Of a stretch of 64,000 nt of DNA, positions 24,900 to 33,620 are shown in pieces. Below the pieces are notes generated by a model, which had not been told where the DNA came from, made no database searches, and saw only the letters and a list, made by a program, of their open reading frames with translations. The DNA is from Rhizobium sp. Root1220 (GTDB taxonomy: Bacteria; Pseudomonadota; Alphaproteobacteria; Rhizobiales; Rhizobiaceae): contig NZ_LMDG01000034.1 of NCBI RefSeq assembly GCF_001426265.1, positions 1-64,000 of the forward strand. Reading direction: 5' to 3'. A program made the translations under genes and the position numbers. Numbering within the stretch: the first letter of the stretch is position 1; each line of letters begins with the position of its first letter.

Positions 24900-26111
24900 T
24901 CACGCCGCGACAGCACTTGTCAGCAGCGCCTTTAGAGAGGCTTCCGCCGCCGGTTCGCGTTCCGACCGCTCGATGAAACCGCCGCCATAGACACGGGCGT
25001 TGTCGCCCGGCGCCGAATAGAGCGCGCAGGCCTGCCCGGGTGCCACACCCGCCTCACCCACCGCAAGATCGACATAGATGCCCGTCTGGTCGGCATGCAG
25101 CACGGCAGGCGTCGGGGTGCGGGTCGAGCGCACCTTGGCGAAGCAGGCAAAGCCTTCACCGGATGCCGCCTGCGCCAATTCCTCGTCGCCGAGCCAGTTG
25201 ACGTCGCGCAGATAGACGCGGTGCGTCTCCAGTGCTTCCTTCGGACCGACGATGACGCGGCGCGAGCGGGCGTCGAGATAGATGACATAGAGCGGCTCGC
25301 CGGTGGCGATGCCGATGCCGCGGCGCTGGCCGATCGTGTAGTGCAGGATGCCGTCGTGATTGCCAAGCACGCGCCCGTCGAGATGAACGATCTCGCCGGC
25401 CAGCGCCGCATTCGGCTTCAGCTTGTTGATGATGTCGGTGTATTTGCCTTGCGGCACGAAACAGATGTCCTGGCTGTCGGCCTTCTTGGCGACGACGAGG
25501 CCCATCTCTTCGGCAAGCTTGCGGGTTTCCGCCTTCGGCAGCCCGCCCAGCGGAAAGCGCAGGTAGTCGATCTGCTCCTGCGTGGTCGCAAACAGGAAAT
25601 AGCTCTGGTCGCGATCGGCATCGGCCGGGCGATAGAGCGCGCGGCGGCCGGGATTGCCGGGCGACGGATTTGCCCGCGAACGGATATAATGGCCGGTTGC
25701 CAGCGCATCGGCGCCGAGTTCCCTGGCGGTTTCCAGGAGATCGGCGAACTTGACCGTCTGGTTGCAGGAAACGCATGGGATCGGTGTTTCGCCGGCCACA
25801 TAGCTTTCCATGAACGGGTTGATCACCGTGTCGCGGAAGCGCTTTTCGTAATCCAGCACATAGTGCGGAATTCCAAGCGTCTCGCACACCCGGCGTGCGT
25901 CGTCGATATCCTGTCCGGCGCAGCACGAGCCAGCGCGATGAACGGCGGCACCGTGATCATAGAGTTGCAGCGTGATGCCGAGCACGTCGTAGCCCTCGCG
26001 CTTCAAAAGACCAGCCACAACGGAGCTATCGACGCCGCCCGACATGGCGACGACAACACGGGTCTCTTCCGGCTTCTTGTCAAAATCCAGTGTGTTCACG
26101 GCGGCTGCCAA
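24900..26111 (-). CDS. mnmA: tRNA 2-thiouridylase MnmA
   Basis: A 403-residue enzyme that puts sulfur on U34 of Lys, Glu and Gln tRNAs. The ATP pyrophosphatase loop is SGGVDSS at about residues 24-30. The catalytic cysteine pair is in PCVSCNQTVKF and in SQDICFVPQGKY. The C-terminal barrel region (YCGHHRLG-like RRGIGIATGEPLYV) is complete. Normal length for alphaproteobacteria. It lies just upstream of the tRNA-Met gene on the same strand, with 108 bases between. Confidence 0.95.
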   Translation of the reverse strand: MAAAVNTLDFDKKPEETRVVVAMSGGVDSSVVAGLLKREGYDVLGITLQLYDHGAAVHRAGSCCAGQDIDDARRVCETLGIPHYVLDYEKRFRDTVINPFMESYVAGETPIPCVSCNQTVKFADLLETARELGADALATGHYIRSRANPSPGNPGRRALYRPADADRDQSYFLFATTQEQIDYLRFPLGGLPKAETRKLAEEMGLVVAKKADSQDICFVPQGKYTDIINKLKPNAALAGEIVHLDGRVLGNHDGILHYTIGQRRGIGIATGEPLYVIYLDARSRRVIVGPKEALETHRVYLRDVNWLGDEELAQAASGEGFACFAKVRSTRTPTPAVLHADQTGIYVDLAVGEAGVAPGQACALYSAPGDNARVYGGGFIERSEREPAAEASLKALLTSAVAA

Positions 26112-26428
26112 TTCTAGAGCGTGTCTCGATCCACCCTGCCTCGCGCGGATCCGGCGGATTCCATCCGAACCGGCGGGGTCGGCCGCCGTGGTCTTTCGTT
26201 GCCGAGGATATAGAAAGGAATGGCTTGCCGCGCAAGAGGCGGGCTTGCGGCCGTCTTACGGGCTGCCCCCTACGGCGCCGCCCCGGTAGATCTGATGTGC
26301 GGCGTGTTTCAGTGAGTTCGCTGACTCCAACGACGGATCTGGGGTCGAAGCACTAGAACTCTCAACCTCGCCAGGCTTCGCCATCCGCCCTCGCCCCGAA
26401 GACAGGAATTGCGCCGTCACCGCCCTGA

Positions 26429-27556
26429 TCATGCCTGCAGACACGGATCGGAAAACAACGTGCCCTCCAAAGCGCCTAGTGCGGTCCTGGCGGCAACCAC
26501 CAGCCAGATCGCGACGAGTGCGATCACAAGCAGGTCTCCGAAGGTTCCGATCGCAGGAACGGGGACCAATATGGCAAGCCGCAGCGTCGCCAGTGCATAG
26601 ACGCCGATCGGGAAAGTGTAGGCCCACCAGCCGAGATTGAACGGCAGACCGTCCGTGAGATAGCGGGCAGTCACCACGAGTGCCATGCCGAGCCACCACA
26701 GACCGTATGCCCACAACAGCAAAGCCCCGAAGAGTGACGCGCCACTCATGCTGTTCGCTAACGCGCCAAGCCCGTTCGCTTCGAGCACGGCACGCCCGTT
26801 CACCGCAAACAGGATCAGGCCCAGCGCGCCGGTACCGATCGGCCCGAGCGCAAGGAAAGCAGTTGCTGCCATGCCCGCTGGGGGCAGCTTGTGGAGTGCC
26901 ATGCGCAGGAAAAGAACACTCAGCAGCCCGAGCGCCAGCGGAACCGAGCAGGCCCACAGCACGTAGCTGGCAAAGAGCACGGTCATCTGCGGGCCGGCAC
27001 CGGCGACGTGCGTCACCAAGAGCCCGCCGCTGGCGGCAGCGACCTCGCTGGCGACGATCGGCAGCAACCAGATGGCACTCATCTGCTCGAGGGAATGGTC
27101 GTGGCGAGTGAACATGGCAAAGGGAATGACAAACCCGGCAATGATCGCCAGCGCTGCGTCGATCCACCAGAGTTGGATGGCCATCCCGACCGCAGGCTCG
27201 CCGAAGAGCGGAACACCGAAAATCAATGTGCCGTTGACCAAAGTCGCCAGCCCCATCGGGATGCAACCGAAGAACATGGAAACAACCGGATGTCCTAAGG
27301 CACTCAAGGCTTCTCGCGGGTGAAGCAGCCACTTGGCTGCATAGAGCGCGGACAGGATCCCAAACAGCAAGATATTGGCGAGCCACAGTATTTCGCCGGC
27401 CTTCCAAAGCAGCGGAATCGCGGCAAACTGGCCGAGACAGATGGCCACTATTCCCGTTCCCATCGTCGTCGCGAACCAGTTGGGCGTAAAATGCAGGACA
27501 CGCTGTCGCCATCCGGACCTTCTGGCCTGAACGTACGGATCGGTGAAAGCAGTCAT
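26429..27556 (-). CDS. TDT-family transporter (TehA/SSU1/malate exporter type)
   Basis: A 375-residue membrane protein with ten hydrophobic segments. FTPNWFATTMGTGIVAICLGQF near the N-terminus and HPVVSMFFGCIPMGLATLVNG are typical of the tellurite-resistance/dicarboxylate transporter family, whose members export sulfite, tellurite-related or C4-dicarboxylate anions. The ATG at 27556 has GAGGA eight bases upstream; a longer frame would enter the shared promoter. Divergent from the LysR regulator, which probably controls it. Confidence 0.85.
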   Translation of the reverse strand: MTAFTDPYVQARRSGWRQRVLHFTPNWFATTMGTGIVAICLGQFAAIPLLWKAGEILWLANILLFGILSALYAAKWLLHPREALSALGHPVVSMFFGCIPMGLATLVNGTLIFGVPLFGEPAVGMAIQLWWIDAALAIIAGFVIPFAMFTRHDHSLEQMSAIWLLPIVASEVAAASGGLLVTHVAGAGPQMTVLFASYVLWACSVPLALGLLSVLFLRMALHKLPPAGMAATAFLALGPIGTGALGLILFAVNGRAVLEANGLGALANSMSGASLFGALLLWAYGLWWLGMALVVTARYLTDGLPFNLGWWAYTFPIGVYALATLRLAILVPVPAIGTFGDLLVIALVAIWLVVAARTALGALEGTLFSDPCLQA

Positions 27557-27592
27557 GACGGTATCCTCGGTTGCGCCCCGTGAATACAACTC

Positions 27593-27646
27593 TCGATTAA
27601 TCGATTCCAACGAATTGTAATTCTTGTTTCATTCGATAAAATCGAA
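27593..27646. promoter_or_regulatory. Two palindromes in the shared TDT/LysR promoter
   Basis: TCGATTAATCGA (27593-27604) and TTCGATAAAATCGAA (27632-27646) are perfect inverted repeats, 37 bases centre to centre. The second has the T-N11-A form of LysR recognition sites and lies 19 bases before the LysR ATG. The pair fits a LysR tetramer bound across the divergent promoter, repressing itself and activating the exporter. Confidence 0.55.
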
Positions 27647-27665
27647 CGATAATAAGGTGCCTATC

Positions 27666-28553
27666 ATGACGCTCGAACAGTTGCGGATTTTCATCGAGGT
27701 AGCCTCCCGCCAGCATATAACGCAGGCTGCGGCGCATCTGAACATGACGCAATCGGCCGTCAGCGCCGCTGTGACGGCGCTGGAACGCCGCCACAGCGTG
27801 ACGCTGTTCGACCGTGTCGGGCGTTCGATCGTTCTCAACCAGACAGGCCGCCTTTTCCTCAAGCAGGCCCAAGAAGTGCTTGCCGGCGCACGAGCGGCGG
27901 AAGCGGCCTTGATGGATCTTTCCGGCATGATGCACGGCGAGCTGTCGATCATGGCCAGCCAGACGGTCGCGGGCTACTGGTTGGCGCCGCGGCTTGCCCA
28001 ATATCGGAAGCGCTATCCCGGAATTACCCTGAGCGTTCGCATCGGCAACACCGACGAGGTGACTGATGCGGTGGTCGAGGGTCGTGCAGAGATCGGCTTT
28101 ATCGAATGGCCGGAAGAACGGCGCGGTGTGTCGGTCAGAATGGTCGCAATCGATGAGATGATCGTCGTCGTCGCGCCGGGACATCCGTGGGCGGATGGCA
28201 GACAGCGCGGCGTCGACGATTTTCCCCAAACGCCGTGGGTCCTGCGCGAGCACGGATCCGGGACGCGGCGCGCCTTTGAAAGCCTGCTGGAGAAGGCGGG
28301 CTTGGATGTGGGCGCTCTCGACATCCCGATGTCGCTGCCGGGCAACGAAACGGTGATCGGTGTCGTTCAGGCGGAGTTCGGCGCTACGCTCATGTCCCGC
28401 AGCATCGTTGCGCCGCTGCTAAAGGGCGGTACGCTGGTCGAGGCAAACATCGCAACACTTCCCCGTCCGTTCTTTCTGCTTCGCCACGAGGAGCGCTACC
28501 GCAGCAAGGCGGCGGACGCCTTCGACGCGATGATCTCAGCACTTGCTGAGTGA
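27666..28553 (+). CDS. LysR-family transcriptional regulator
   Basis: A 295-residue regulator of standard length. The winged helix-turn-helix is at residues 1-60 (LEQLRIFIEVASRQHITQAAAHLNMTQSAVSAAVTALE) and the effector-binding domain covers about 90-290. The start at 27666 is the normal LysR N-terminus (MTLEQLRIF). It is divergent from the TDT exporter and is the likely controller of it. The stop overlaps the convergent c-di-GMP gene by 18 bases. The effector is unknown; a sulfite- or sulfur-related anion is a guess from the exporter family. Confidence 0.9.
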   Translation: MTLEQLRIFIEVASRQHITQAAAHLNMTQSAVSAAVTALERRHSVTLFDRVGRSIVLNQTGRLFLKQAQEVLAGARAAEAALMDLSGMMHGELSIMASQTVAGYWLAPRLAQYRKRYPGITLSVRIGNTDEVTDAVVEGRAEIGFIEWPEERRGVSVRMVAIDEMIVVVAPGHPWADGRQRGVDDFPQTPWVLREHGSGTRRAFESLLEKAGLDVGALDIPMSLPGNETVIGVVQAEFGATLMSRSIVAPLLKGGTLVEANIATLPRPFFLLRHEERYRSKAADAFDAMISALAE

Positions 28554-30227
28554 AACCGGACTATCGGTTCCGCGGTAGATTAGTGCTTCCGCCTCCTGCA
28601 GCGGCATTGGTCTGCCCAGCAGATAGCCCTGCACTTCGCCGAAGCCCTCGGCTCGCAAACTCTGCAGTTGCTCCTCGGTCTCGATGCCCTCGGCAAGCGT
28701 CGTGGCGTTGAAGCCTGAACCGATGCCGACGACGGCGCGGACGATGGCAAGATTGCCGGGGTCCGTCTCGATGCCGGCGACGAAGCTGCGGTCGAGCTTG
28801 ATTTTGTCGAAGGCAAAGGCGCGAAGGTAGCTCAACGAGGAGTAACCGGTACCGAAATCGTCGATGGCAATGCGAATGCCGAGTTCCTTCAATGCCCTGA
28901 GCAGCGGCAGGCTCTGTTCGACATCGGCGAGAAAGACGGATTCGGTGATCTCGATCTCCAACCGATCGGGCCGAAGACCGGTATCGTTGAGGGCAGCCAC
29001 GACAGTCGAAAGGAGTTTGCTATGGCGGAACTGGCAGACGGAAAGGTTGACAGCGATCTTCAAGTGACCGGGCCACGTGGCAGCGGCGCCGCAGGCTTCG
29101 CGCAAGACCCATTCGCCGATCGGAACGATGAGGCCGGTTTCTTCCGCAATCGGAATGAAATCCATCGGGGGGATCAATCCACGCGTCGGATGGTGCCAGC
29201 GGATCAGCGCCTCGAAACCGGCGATGCCGTCGTCATCGAGTTGGACGATCGGCTGGTAGTGAAGCTCGAACTGTCCTTTTAGCAAGGCGTCGTGCAGCTC
29301 GACAATCATCAGGTGGCGCCGCTCGGCTTCCAGCCGCATTTCCGACCGGTAAAAGCGATAGGTCGATCGACCGCTTTCCTTCGCAGCATAAAGCGCCAGG
29401 TCGGCGTGCCGCATCAGGACGTCATCGTCGTCGGCATGCTCGGGCGCAATCGCGATGCCGATGATGCACGTTACATGCTCGTTGGCGCCGTCGAGGTCAA
29501 ATGGGACAGACAGCGCTTTCAGCAGGCGCTCGGCGAAGCACTCGACGGCCTCCCGTCCGTCAAGCCGCAGTAAAAGTGCAAATTCGTCGCCACCCAGACG
29601 GGCCACGATGTCGTTGTTTCCGATGAGGCGCGTCAGGCGCGAGGCGACCTGGCAAAGCAGTGCGTCGCCGGCGGCATGGCCCTTGCTGTCGTTGATATGC
29701 TTGAAGTGATCGACATCGAGATAGAGCAGCGCAAGCGGGTTCTCCGCATTCGCGCCCCTCGCAGCGGTCTGGATATGATCGGCAAAGAAAGCGCGGTTCG
29801 GCAGGCCGGTGAGCGCATCGTGCATTGCCATGTAGGCAAGGCGCGCCTCCACGGAGCGCTCTTCTGTAACATCCTGGGAAATGCCGAGCAGGTAGCGCGG
29901 CGTCCGGCCTTCCGGCTCAGGCAAGGCGCGCTTTACGGTACGCAGAATCCTTGGCACGCCATCAGTGCGCTGCATTGTCTCTTCGAAGCTGATCGTCGCG
30001 CCAGCCATCAATGCCTTCGCATCCTGGCTGCGGAAAATGGCGGTCTGCTTGTCGTCGAACAGGATGCGGTCGCTTTGACCGAGGACGTCGAAGGGATCGC
30101 GGCCGACGATTGCGCCACAAGCCTCGTTGAAGAGCACATAAAGACCGTCCGCCTCCATATCCTTGACGAAGACGCCGACCGGTAGGTTGTCAACGATGCT
30201 GTCGAGCAATGAACGCGTATCCGTCAC
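28536..30227 (-). CDS. PAS-GGDEF-EAL c-di-GMP enzyme (downstream part of an amber-split gene)
   Basis: A 563-residue frame opening at GTG 30227. A PAS domain spans about residues 8-125, ending in the PAC-like YLLGISQDVTEERSVEARL. The cyclase domain has LGGDEF at 211-216, and the phosphodiesterase domain starts with FEALIRWHHPTRG near 338 and keeps DDFGTGYSSLSYLRAFAFDKIKLD. Both catalytic motifs are intact. Upstream in the same frame, two sense codons and one TAG separate it from another PAS domain, so it may be the body of a PAS-PAS-GGDEF-EAL protein broken by one stop codon. No clear ribosome binding site precedes the GTG. Confidence 0.8.
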   Translation of the reverse strand: MTDTRSLLDSIVDNLPVGVFVKDMEADGLYVLFNEACGAIVGRDPFDVLGQSDRILFDDKQTAIFRSQDAKALMAGATISFEETMQRTDGVPRILRTVKRALPEPEGRTPRYLLGISQDVTEERSVEARLAYMAMHDALTGLPNRAFFADHIQTAARGANAENPLALLYLDVDHFKHINDSKGHAAGDALLCQVASRLTRLIGNNDIVARLGGDEFALLLRLDGREAVECFAERLLKALSVPFDLDGANEHVTCIIGIAIAPEHADDDDVLMRHADLALYAAKESGRSTYRFYRSEMRLEAERRHLMIVELHDALLKGQFELHYQPIVQLDDDGIAGFEALIRWHHPTRGLIPPMDFIPIAEETGLIVPIGEWVLREACGAAATWPGHLKIAVNLSVCQFRHSKLLSTVVAALNDTGLRPDRLEIEITESVFLADVEQSLPLLRALKELGIRIAIDDFGTGYSSLSYLRAFAFDKIKLDRSFVAGIETDPGNLAIVRAVVGIGSGFNATTLAEGIETEEQLQSLRAEGFGEVQGYLLGRPMPLQEAEALIYRGTDSPVSLSKC

Positions 30228-30233
30228 CTGCTT

Positions 30234-30626
30234 CTACGCAGCGTTGACCTCCGTCCGGTCCTGCACGATTGCAAGGATGGCGTCACGGCCATCGAAGCGG
30301 ACAGCACGGCCATACGTCAGGACCTCCACCGTCTCGCCATCGGCCTTGAGGTGTGTCCACCGCTCGGCCTTCTCCATGTCGGTACGCTCATGCACCGCGC
30401 TCAGCATCCGCTGGCGCTCATGGTCTGGGCGGATGTCGAGCACGGTCATCCGCGCGTATTCGTGTAGCCCATAGCCGTAGAGATCTACAGCGGCGTTATT
30501 GACGATCAGGAAGCGCAGCGTATCCGGATCGTAGACCCACATCGGCGACGGGTGGGTCGCGAACAACGACTGGAAATCATCGTTGGGGCTATCGATGGAA
30601 ACAAGCGCTCTCGGAGTACCGGTCAT
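30234..30626 (-). CDS. PAS-domain protein (upstream part of an amber-split gene)
   Basis: A 130-residue single PAS domain: FQSLFATHPSPMWVYDPDTL, FLIVNNAAVDLYGYG and the terminal ILAIVQDRTEVNAA. It ends at TAG 30236-30234, and the frame then continues without a shift into the PAS-GGDEF-EAL gene. PAS domains ending with QDRTE-type helices normally lead straight into another PAS or GGDEF domain, which suggests the stop is a recent mutation, a sequencing error, or a site of read-through. Confidence 0.7.
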   Translation of the reverse strand: MTGTPRALVSIDSPNDDFQSLFATHPSPMWVYDPDTLRFLIVNNAAVDLYGYGLHEYARMTVLDIRPDHERQRMLSAVHERTDMEKAERWTHLKADGETVEVLTYGRAVRFDGRDAILAIVQDRTEVNAA

Positions 30627-30812
30627 GATGAAATCACATTGAGTATTGGCGGCGGACCGAACGAGTTTAACCGAGAAAGCTAAATAAAATCAGAATCATA
30701 ACGTGCCGAAACTTTAGGCGAACCGCCCGCGCATTGTGCACGACCAACACGTCATCGAATATTTTGCCGCCTTGTATGGTAAGAGCGGAACGGATGAAAG
30801 CGTCCTGCGCCG

Positions 30813-31238
30813 TCAGTGATGTGTGTGTGCGCATTGGCCATGATCGGCAAGCACCTCGATCACTCGGCAATGATCGACGCGGCCATGGCCACAACCCTCG
30901 ACCATCGTTTCCAGTTCCGCCTTCAGCGCAAGTAGGCTCCTTATCCGTTGCTCGACCTCGACGAGACGGGCCTTGGCGATGGCATCTGCAGAAGCACAGG
31001 ACTGATGTGGATCATCCTGCAGGGTTAGCAAGGTGCGGATCGCATCCACCTCGAAGCCAAGTTCGCGGGCGTGGCGAATGAAGGCGAGCCGACGCAGGTC
31101 TGCTTGTTCATAGGCACGCTGGTTACCCTCGCTGCGGCTCGGTTCCGCGAGCAGGCCTATGCTCTCATAGTAGCGAATCGTCGGCACTTTCACGCCGCTT
31201 TGCCTCGAAGCTTCACCGATCGTAATCTTTTTCATCAT
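30813..31238 (-). CDS. MerR-family heavy-metal regulator (ZntR/CadR type)
   Basis: A 141-residue protein. The MerR DNA-binding domain is at residues 1-70 (TIGEASRQSGVKVPTIRYYESIGLL) and a dimerisation helix follows. The metal-site cysteines are visible in HQSCASA and in EGCGHGRVDHC, and the chain ends in CAHTHH, a His-rich tail as in CadR and relatives. It is divergent from the P-type ATPase gene and should distort that promoter when Zn, Cd or Pb binds. Confidence 0.9.
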   Translation of the reverse strand: MMKKITIGEASRQSGVKVPTIRYYESIGLLAEPSRSEGNQRAYEQADLRRLAFIRHARELGFEVDAIRTLLTLQDDPHQSCASADAIAKARLVEVEQRIRSLLALKAELETMVEGCGHGRVDHCRVIEVLADHGQCAHTHH

Positions 31239-31245
31239 TTTCCTC

Positions 31246-31276
31246 TTGCACCTCTAGTCGCTAGAGGATGTAGGAA
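31246..31276 (+). promoter_or_regulatory. MerR-type promoter with 19-bp spacer and operator
   Basis: TTGCAC (-35) and TAGGAA (-10) are 19 bases apart, the overlong spacing typical of MerR-controlled promoters. Within the spacer CCTCTAG-TCG-CTAGAGG (31251-31267) is a perfect dyad, the expected ZntR/CadR operator. The ATPase gene starts 30 bases after the -10. Confidence 0.75.
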
Positions 31277-31306
31277 GGATACTTCCCAAAGGCAAGGAAG
31301 CGGATC

Positions 31307-33562
31307 ATGAGCGAAACGGTCGAGAAGCGTTACAGGGTCGACGGCATGGATTGCGCCGGTTGCGCGACGAAGATCGACACCGCCGTACGTCGGATGCCTG
31401 GAGTTGAGGATGTCCTGGTATCGGTTACCGCCGGCACGATGACCGTGCGCCACGACGGCAGCAGCGATCTTGTCGCCATCGAGAGAAGGGTTGCCGGCCT
31501 CGGCTACTCCGTGATGCAGGTCACCTCCCGGACCCCAGCGGCACCGTCGCGACAGGTTCATGATCATCATCATGATCATGAAGGTCACGATCACGCCAAC
31601 CACGATCACGATCTCGACGAAGCATCCCACGGTGCCGCTGCCGCTCCGCCGGCGTCGGACACGGTTGAGGGGCTGCACGGCCACGACAACACGACAACGA
31701 ACGGTCCATGGTGGCAAAGCAAGAAGGGCCGCCTGACAATCCTCTCGGGCGTAGCACTCGTGACCGCCTATGCGATCGGTCATCTCGTTCCTGCGATCGC
31801 GCCCTACGCTTTCGTCGCCGCGATGCTGGTCGGCCTGGTGCCGATTGCGCGCCGCGCCGTTATGGCGGCGTTTGCGGGTACGCCGTTCTCGATCGAAATG
31901 CTGATGACCATCGCCGCGGTCGGCGCGGTGATCATCCATGCTGGCGAGGAAGCGGCCACGGTGGTCTTCCTTTTCCTGGTTGGCGAACTGCTGGAAGGCG
32001 TGGCCGCCGGCAAGGCCCGCCAAAGCATCCAGTCCCTAACGAAATTGGTACCGAAAAGCGCTCTGGTCGAAGAGGACGGCAAGACCCGTGAGGTTCCCGC
32101 CGAAAATCTCGCCGTCGGTGCAACCATCCTCGTCCGCCCGGGCGACCGTATTTCCGCCGACGGCACAATCCTGTCCGGCGAGAGCGCGATCGACGAGGCA
32201 CCGGTGACCGGCGAGAGCACGCCGGTGCGCAAAGGCGAAGGCGATGTCGTCTTTGCCGGCACGGTCAACGGCGATGCCGCGCTGAGGGTGAAAGTGACCG
32301 CAGCGGCAGCCGACAACACCATTGCCCGCGTTGTTAGACTTGTCGAGGAAGCGCAGGAATCGAAGGCGCCAACCGAGCGCTTCATCGACCGCTTCTCGCG
32401 TTACTACACCCCTGGCGTTGTCGTCGTCGCCGCTCTTGTCGCAATCCTTCCGCCGCTATTGGCAGGCGGCGCGTGGAACGAGTGGATTTACAAGGGTCTT
32501 GCGATCCTGTTGATCGGTTGCCCCTGCGCTCTCGTCATCTCGACCCCCGCCGCGATAGCCGCATCGCTTTCGTCCGGTGCGCGCCGCGGTCTGCTATTGA
32601 AAGGCGGCGCGGTGCTGGAAACGCTCGGCAAGATCAACGCCGTCGCCCTCGACAAGACGGGCACCCTGACCGAAGGAAAGCCGAAGGTGACGGATGTGAT
32701 CGGCTTCGAAAGCACGCAAGCCGACATATTGAAGTACGCGGCGGCCCTTGAGACCGGTTCAAGCCATCCGCTGGCACTGGCAATTCTCGCAAGGGCAGCG
32801 ACGGACAATGTCGTCGTCCCCGCGGCAACGGACGCCAAAGCCCTTGGTGGCAAGGGCGTCTCCGGAACAGTGGAGGGCCTGCCGATCTTCCTGGGTTCAC
32901 CCAAGGCGGCACATGAACGTATTCCGCTGTCGGCCGAACAGACCGCGCGCATCACCGGCCTCAACGACGAGGGCAAGACCGTCTCCGTCCTGCTCGTCGG
33001 CGAGACACTGGCGGGAGCCATTGCCATGCGCGACGAGCCCCGTGACGACGCAAAGGCGGGCCTCAAGGCTCTCACTGACAGCGGTGTGAAAATCGTCATG
33101 CTCACCGGCGACAACAGCCGCACGGCAAATGCAATCGGCCAGCAACTGGGTATCGAGGTCCGAGCCGAGCTGATGCCCGAGGACAAGCAACGCATCGTCG
33201 GCGAGCTTCAAAGCCAGGGCCTGACGGTCGCCAAGGTCGGTGACGGGATCAACGACGCCCCTGCCCTTGCCGCTGCCGACGTCGGTATCGCCATGGGCGG
33301 CGGCACGGATGTCGCACTGGAGACCGCCGACGCCGCCATCCTTCATGGTCGCGTCGGTGACGTCGCGGCGATGATCGCACTTTCGAAACGAACCATGCGC
33401 AACATAGCCGAGAACATCACCATCGCCCTCGGGCTTAAAGCGGTGTTCCTGGTGACCACGATCGCCGGCATCACCGGGCTATGGCCAGCCATCCTCGCCG
33501 ATACCGGCGCCACCGTGCTGGTGACGATTAATGCACTGAGACTGTTGCGCCCGGCCCGGTAG
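31307..33562 (+). CDS. Zn/Cd/Pb-exporting P1B-type ATPase
   Basis: A 751-residue ATPase. An HMA domain with GMDCAGC lies at residues 13-19, followed by a histidine/aspartate-rich linker at about 85-115 (HDHHHDHEGHDHANHDHD). The transmembrane metal site is CPC at about 405, the phosphorylation motif DKTGTLTEGKPK begins at about 449, and GDGINDAPALAAADVGIAMG is the hinge motif. This combination identifies the ZntA/CadA group of the inner membrane. The divergent MerR gene and its spacer operator control it. Length is normal. Terminator not obvious. Confidence 0.93.
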   Translation: MSETVEKRYRVDGMDCAGCATKIDTAVRRMPGVEDVLVSVTAGTMTVRHDGSSDLVAIERRVAGLGYSVMQVTSRTPAAPSRQVHDHHHDHEGHDHANHDHDLDEASHGAAAAPPASDTVEGLHGHDNTTTNGPWWQSKKGRLTILSGVALVTAYAIGHLVPAIAPYAFVAAMLVGLVPIARRAVMAAFAGTPFSIEMLMTIAAVGAVIIHAGEEAATVVFLFLVGELLEGVAAGKARQSIQSLTKLVPKSALVEEDGKTREVPAENLAVGATILVRPGDRISADGTILSGESAIDEAPVTGESTPVRKGEGDVVFAGTVNGDAALRVKVTAAAADNTIARVVRLVEEAQESKAPTERFIDRFSRYYTPGVVVVAALVAILPPLLAGGAWNEWIYKGLAILLIGCPCALVISTPAAIAASLSSGARRGLLLKGGAVLETLGKINAVALDKTGTLTEGKPKVTDVIGFESTQADILKYAAALETGSSHPLALAILARAATDNVVVPAATDAKALGGKGVSGTVEGLPIFLGSPKAAHERIPLSAEQTARITGLNDEGKTVSVLLVGETLAGAIAMRDEPRDDAKAGLKALTDSGVKIVMLTGDNSRTANAIGQQLGIEVRAELMPEDKQRIVGELQSQGLTVAKVGDGINDAPALAAADVGIAMGGGTDVALETADAAILHGRVGDVAAMIALSKRTMRNIAENITIALGLKAVFLVTTIAGITGLWPAILADTGATVLVTINALRLLRPAR

Positions 33563-33620
33563 GGCGGCTAGCGCCGATGCCTTCGGATCTGCGGCGACAT
33601 CAAGCAAACCGCTTTTAGCG

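Noticed and set aside
26256..27512. 418-residue minus frame overlapping the TDT exporter
   Set aside because: Out-of-phase shadow; the transporter frame has clear membrane helices and family motifs.
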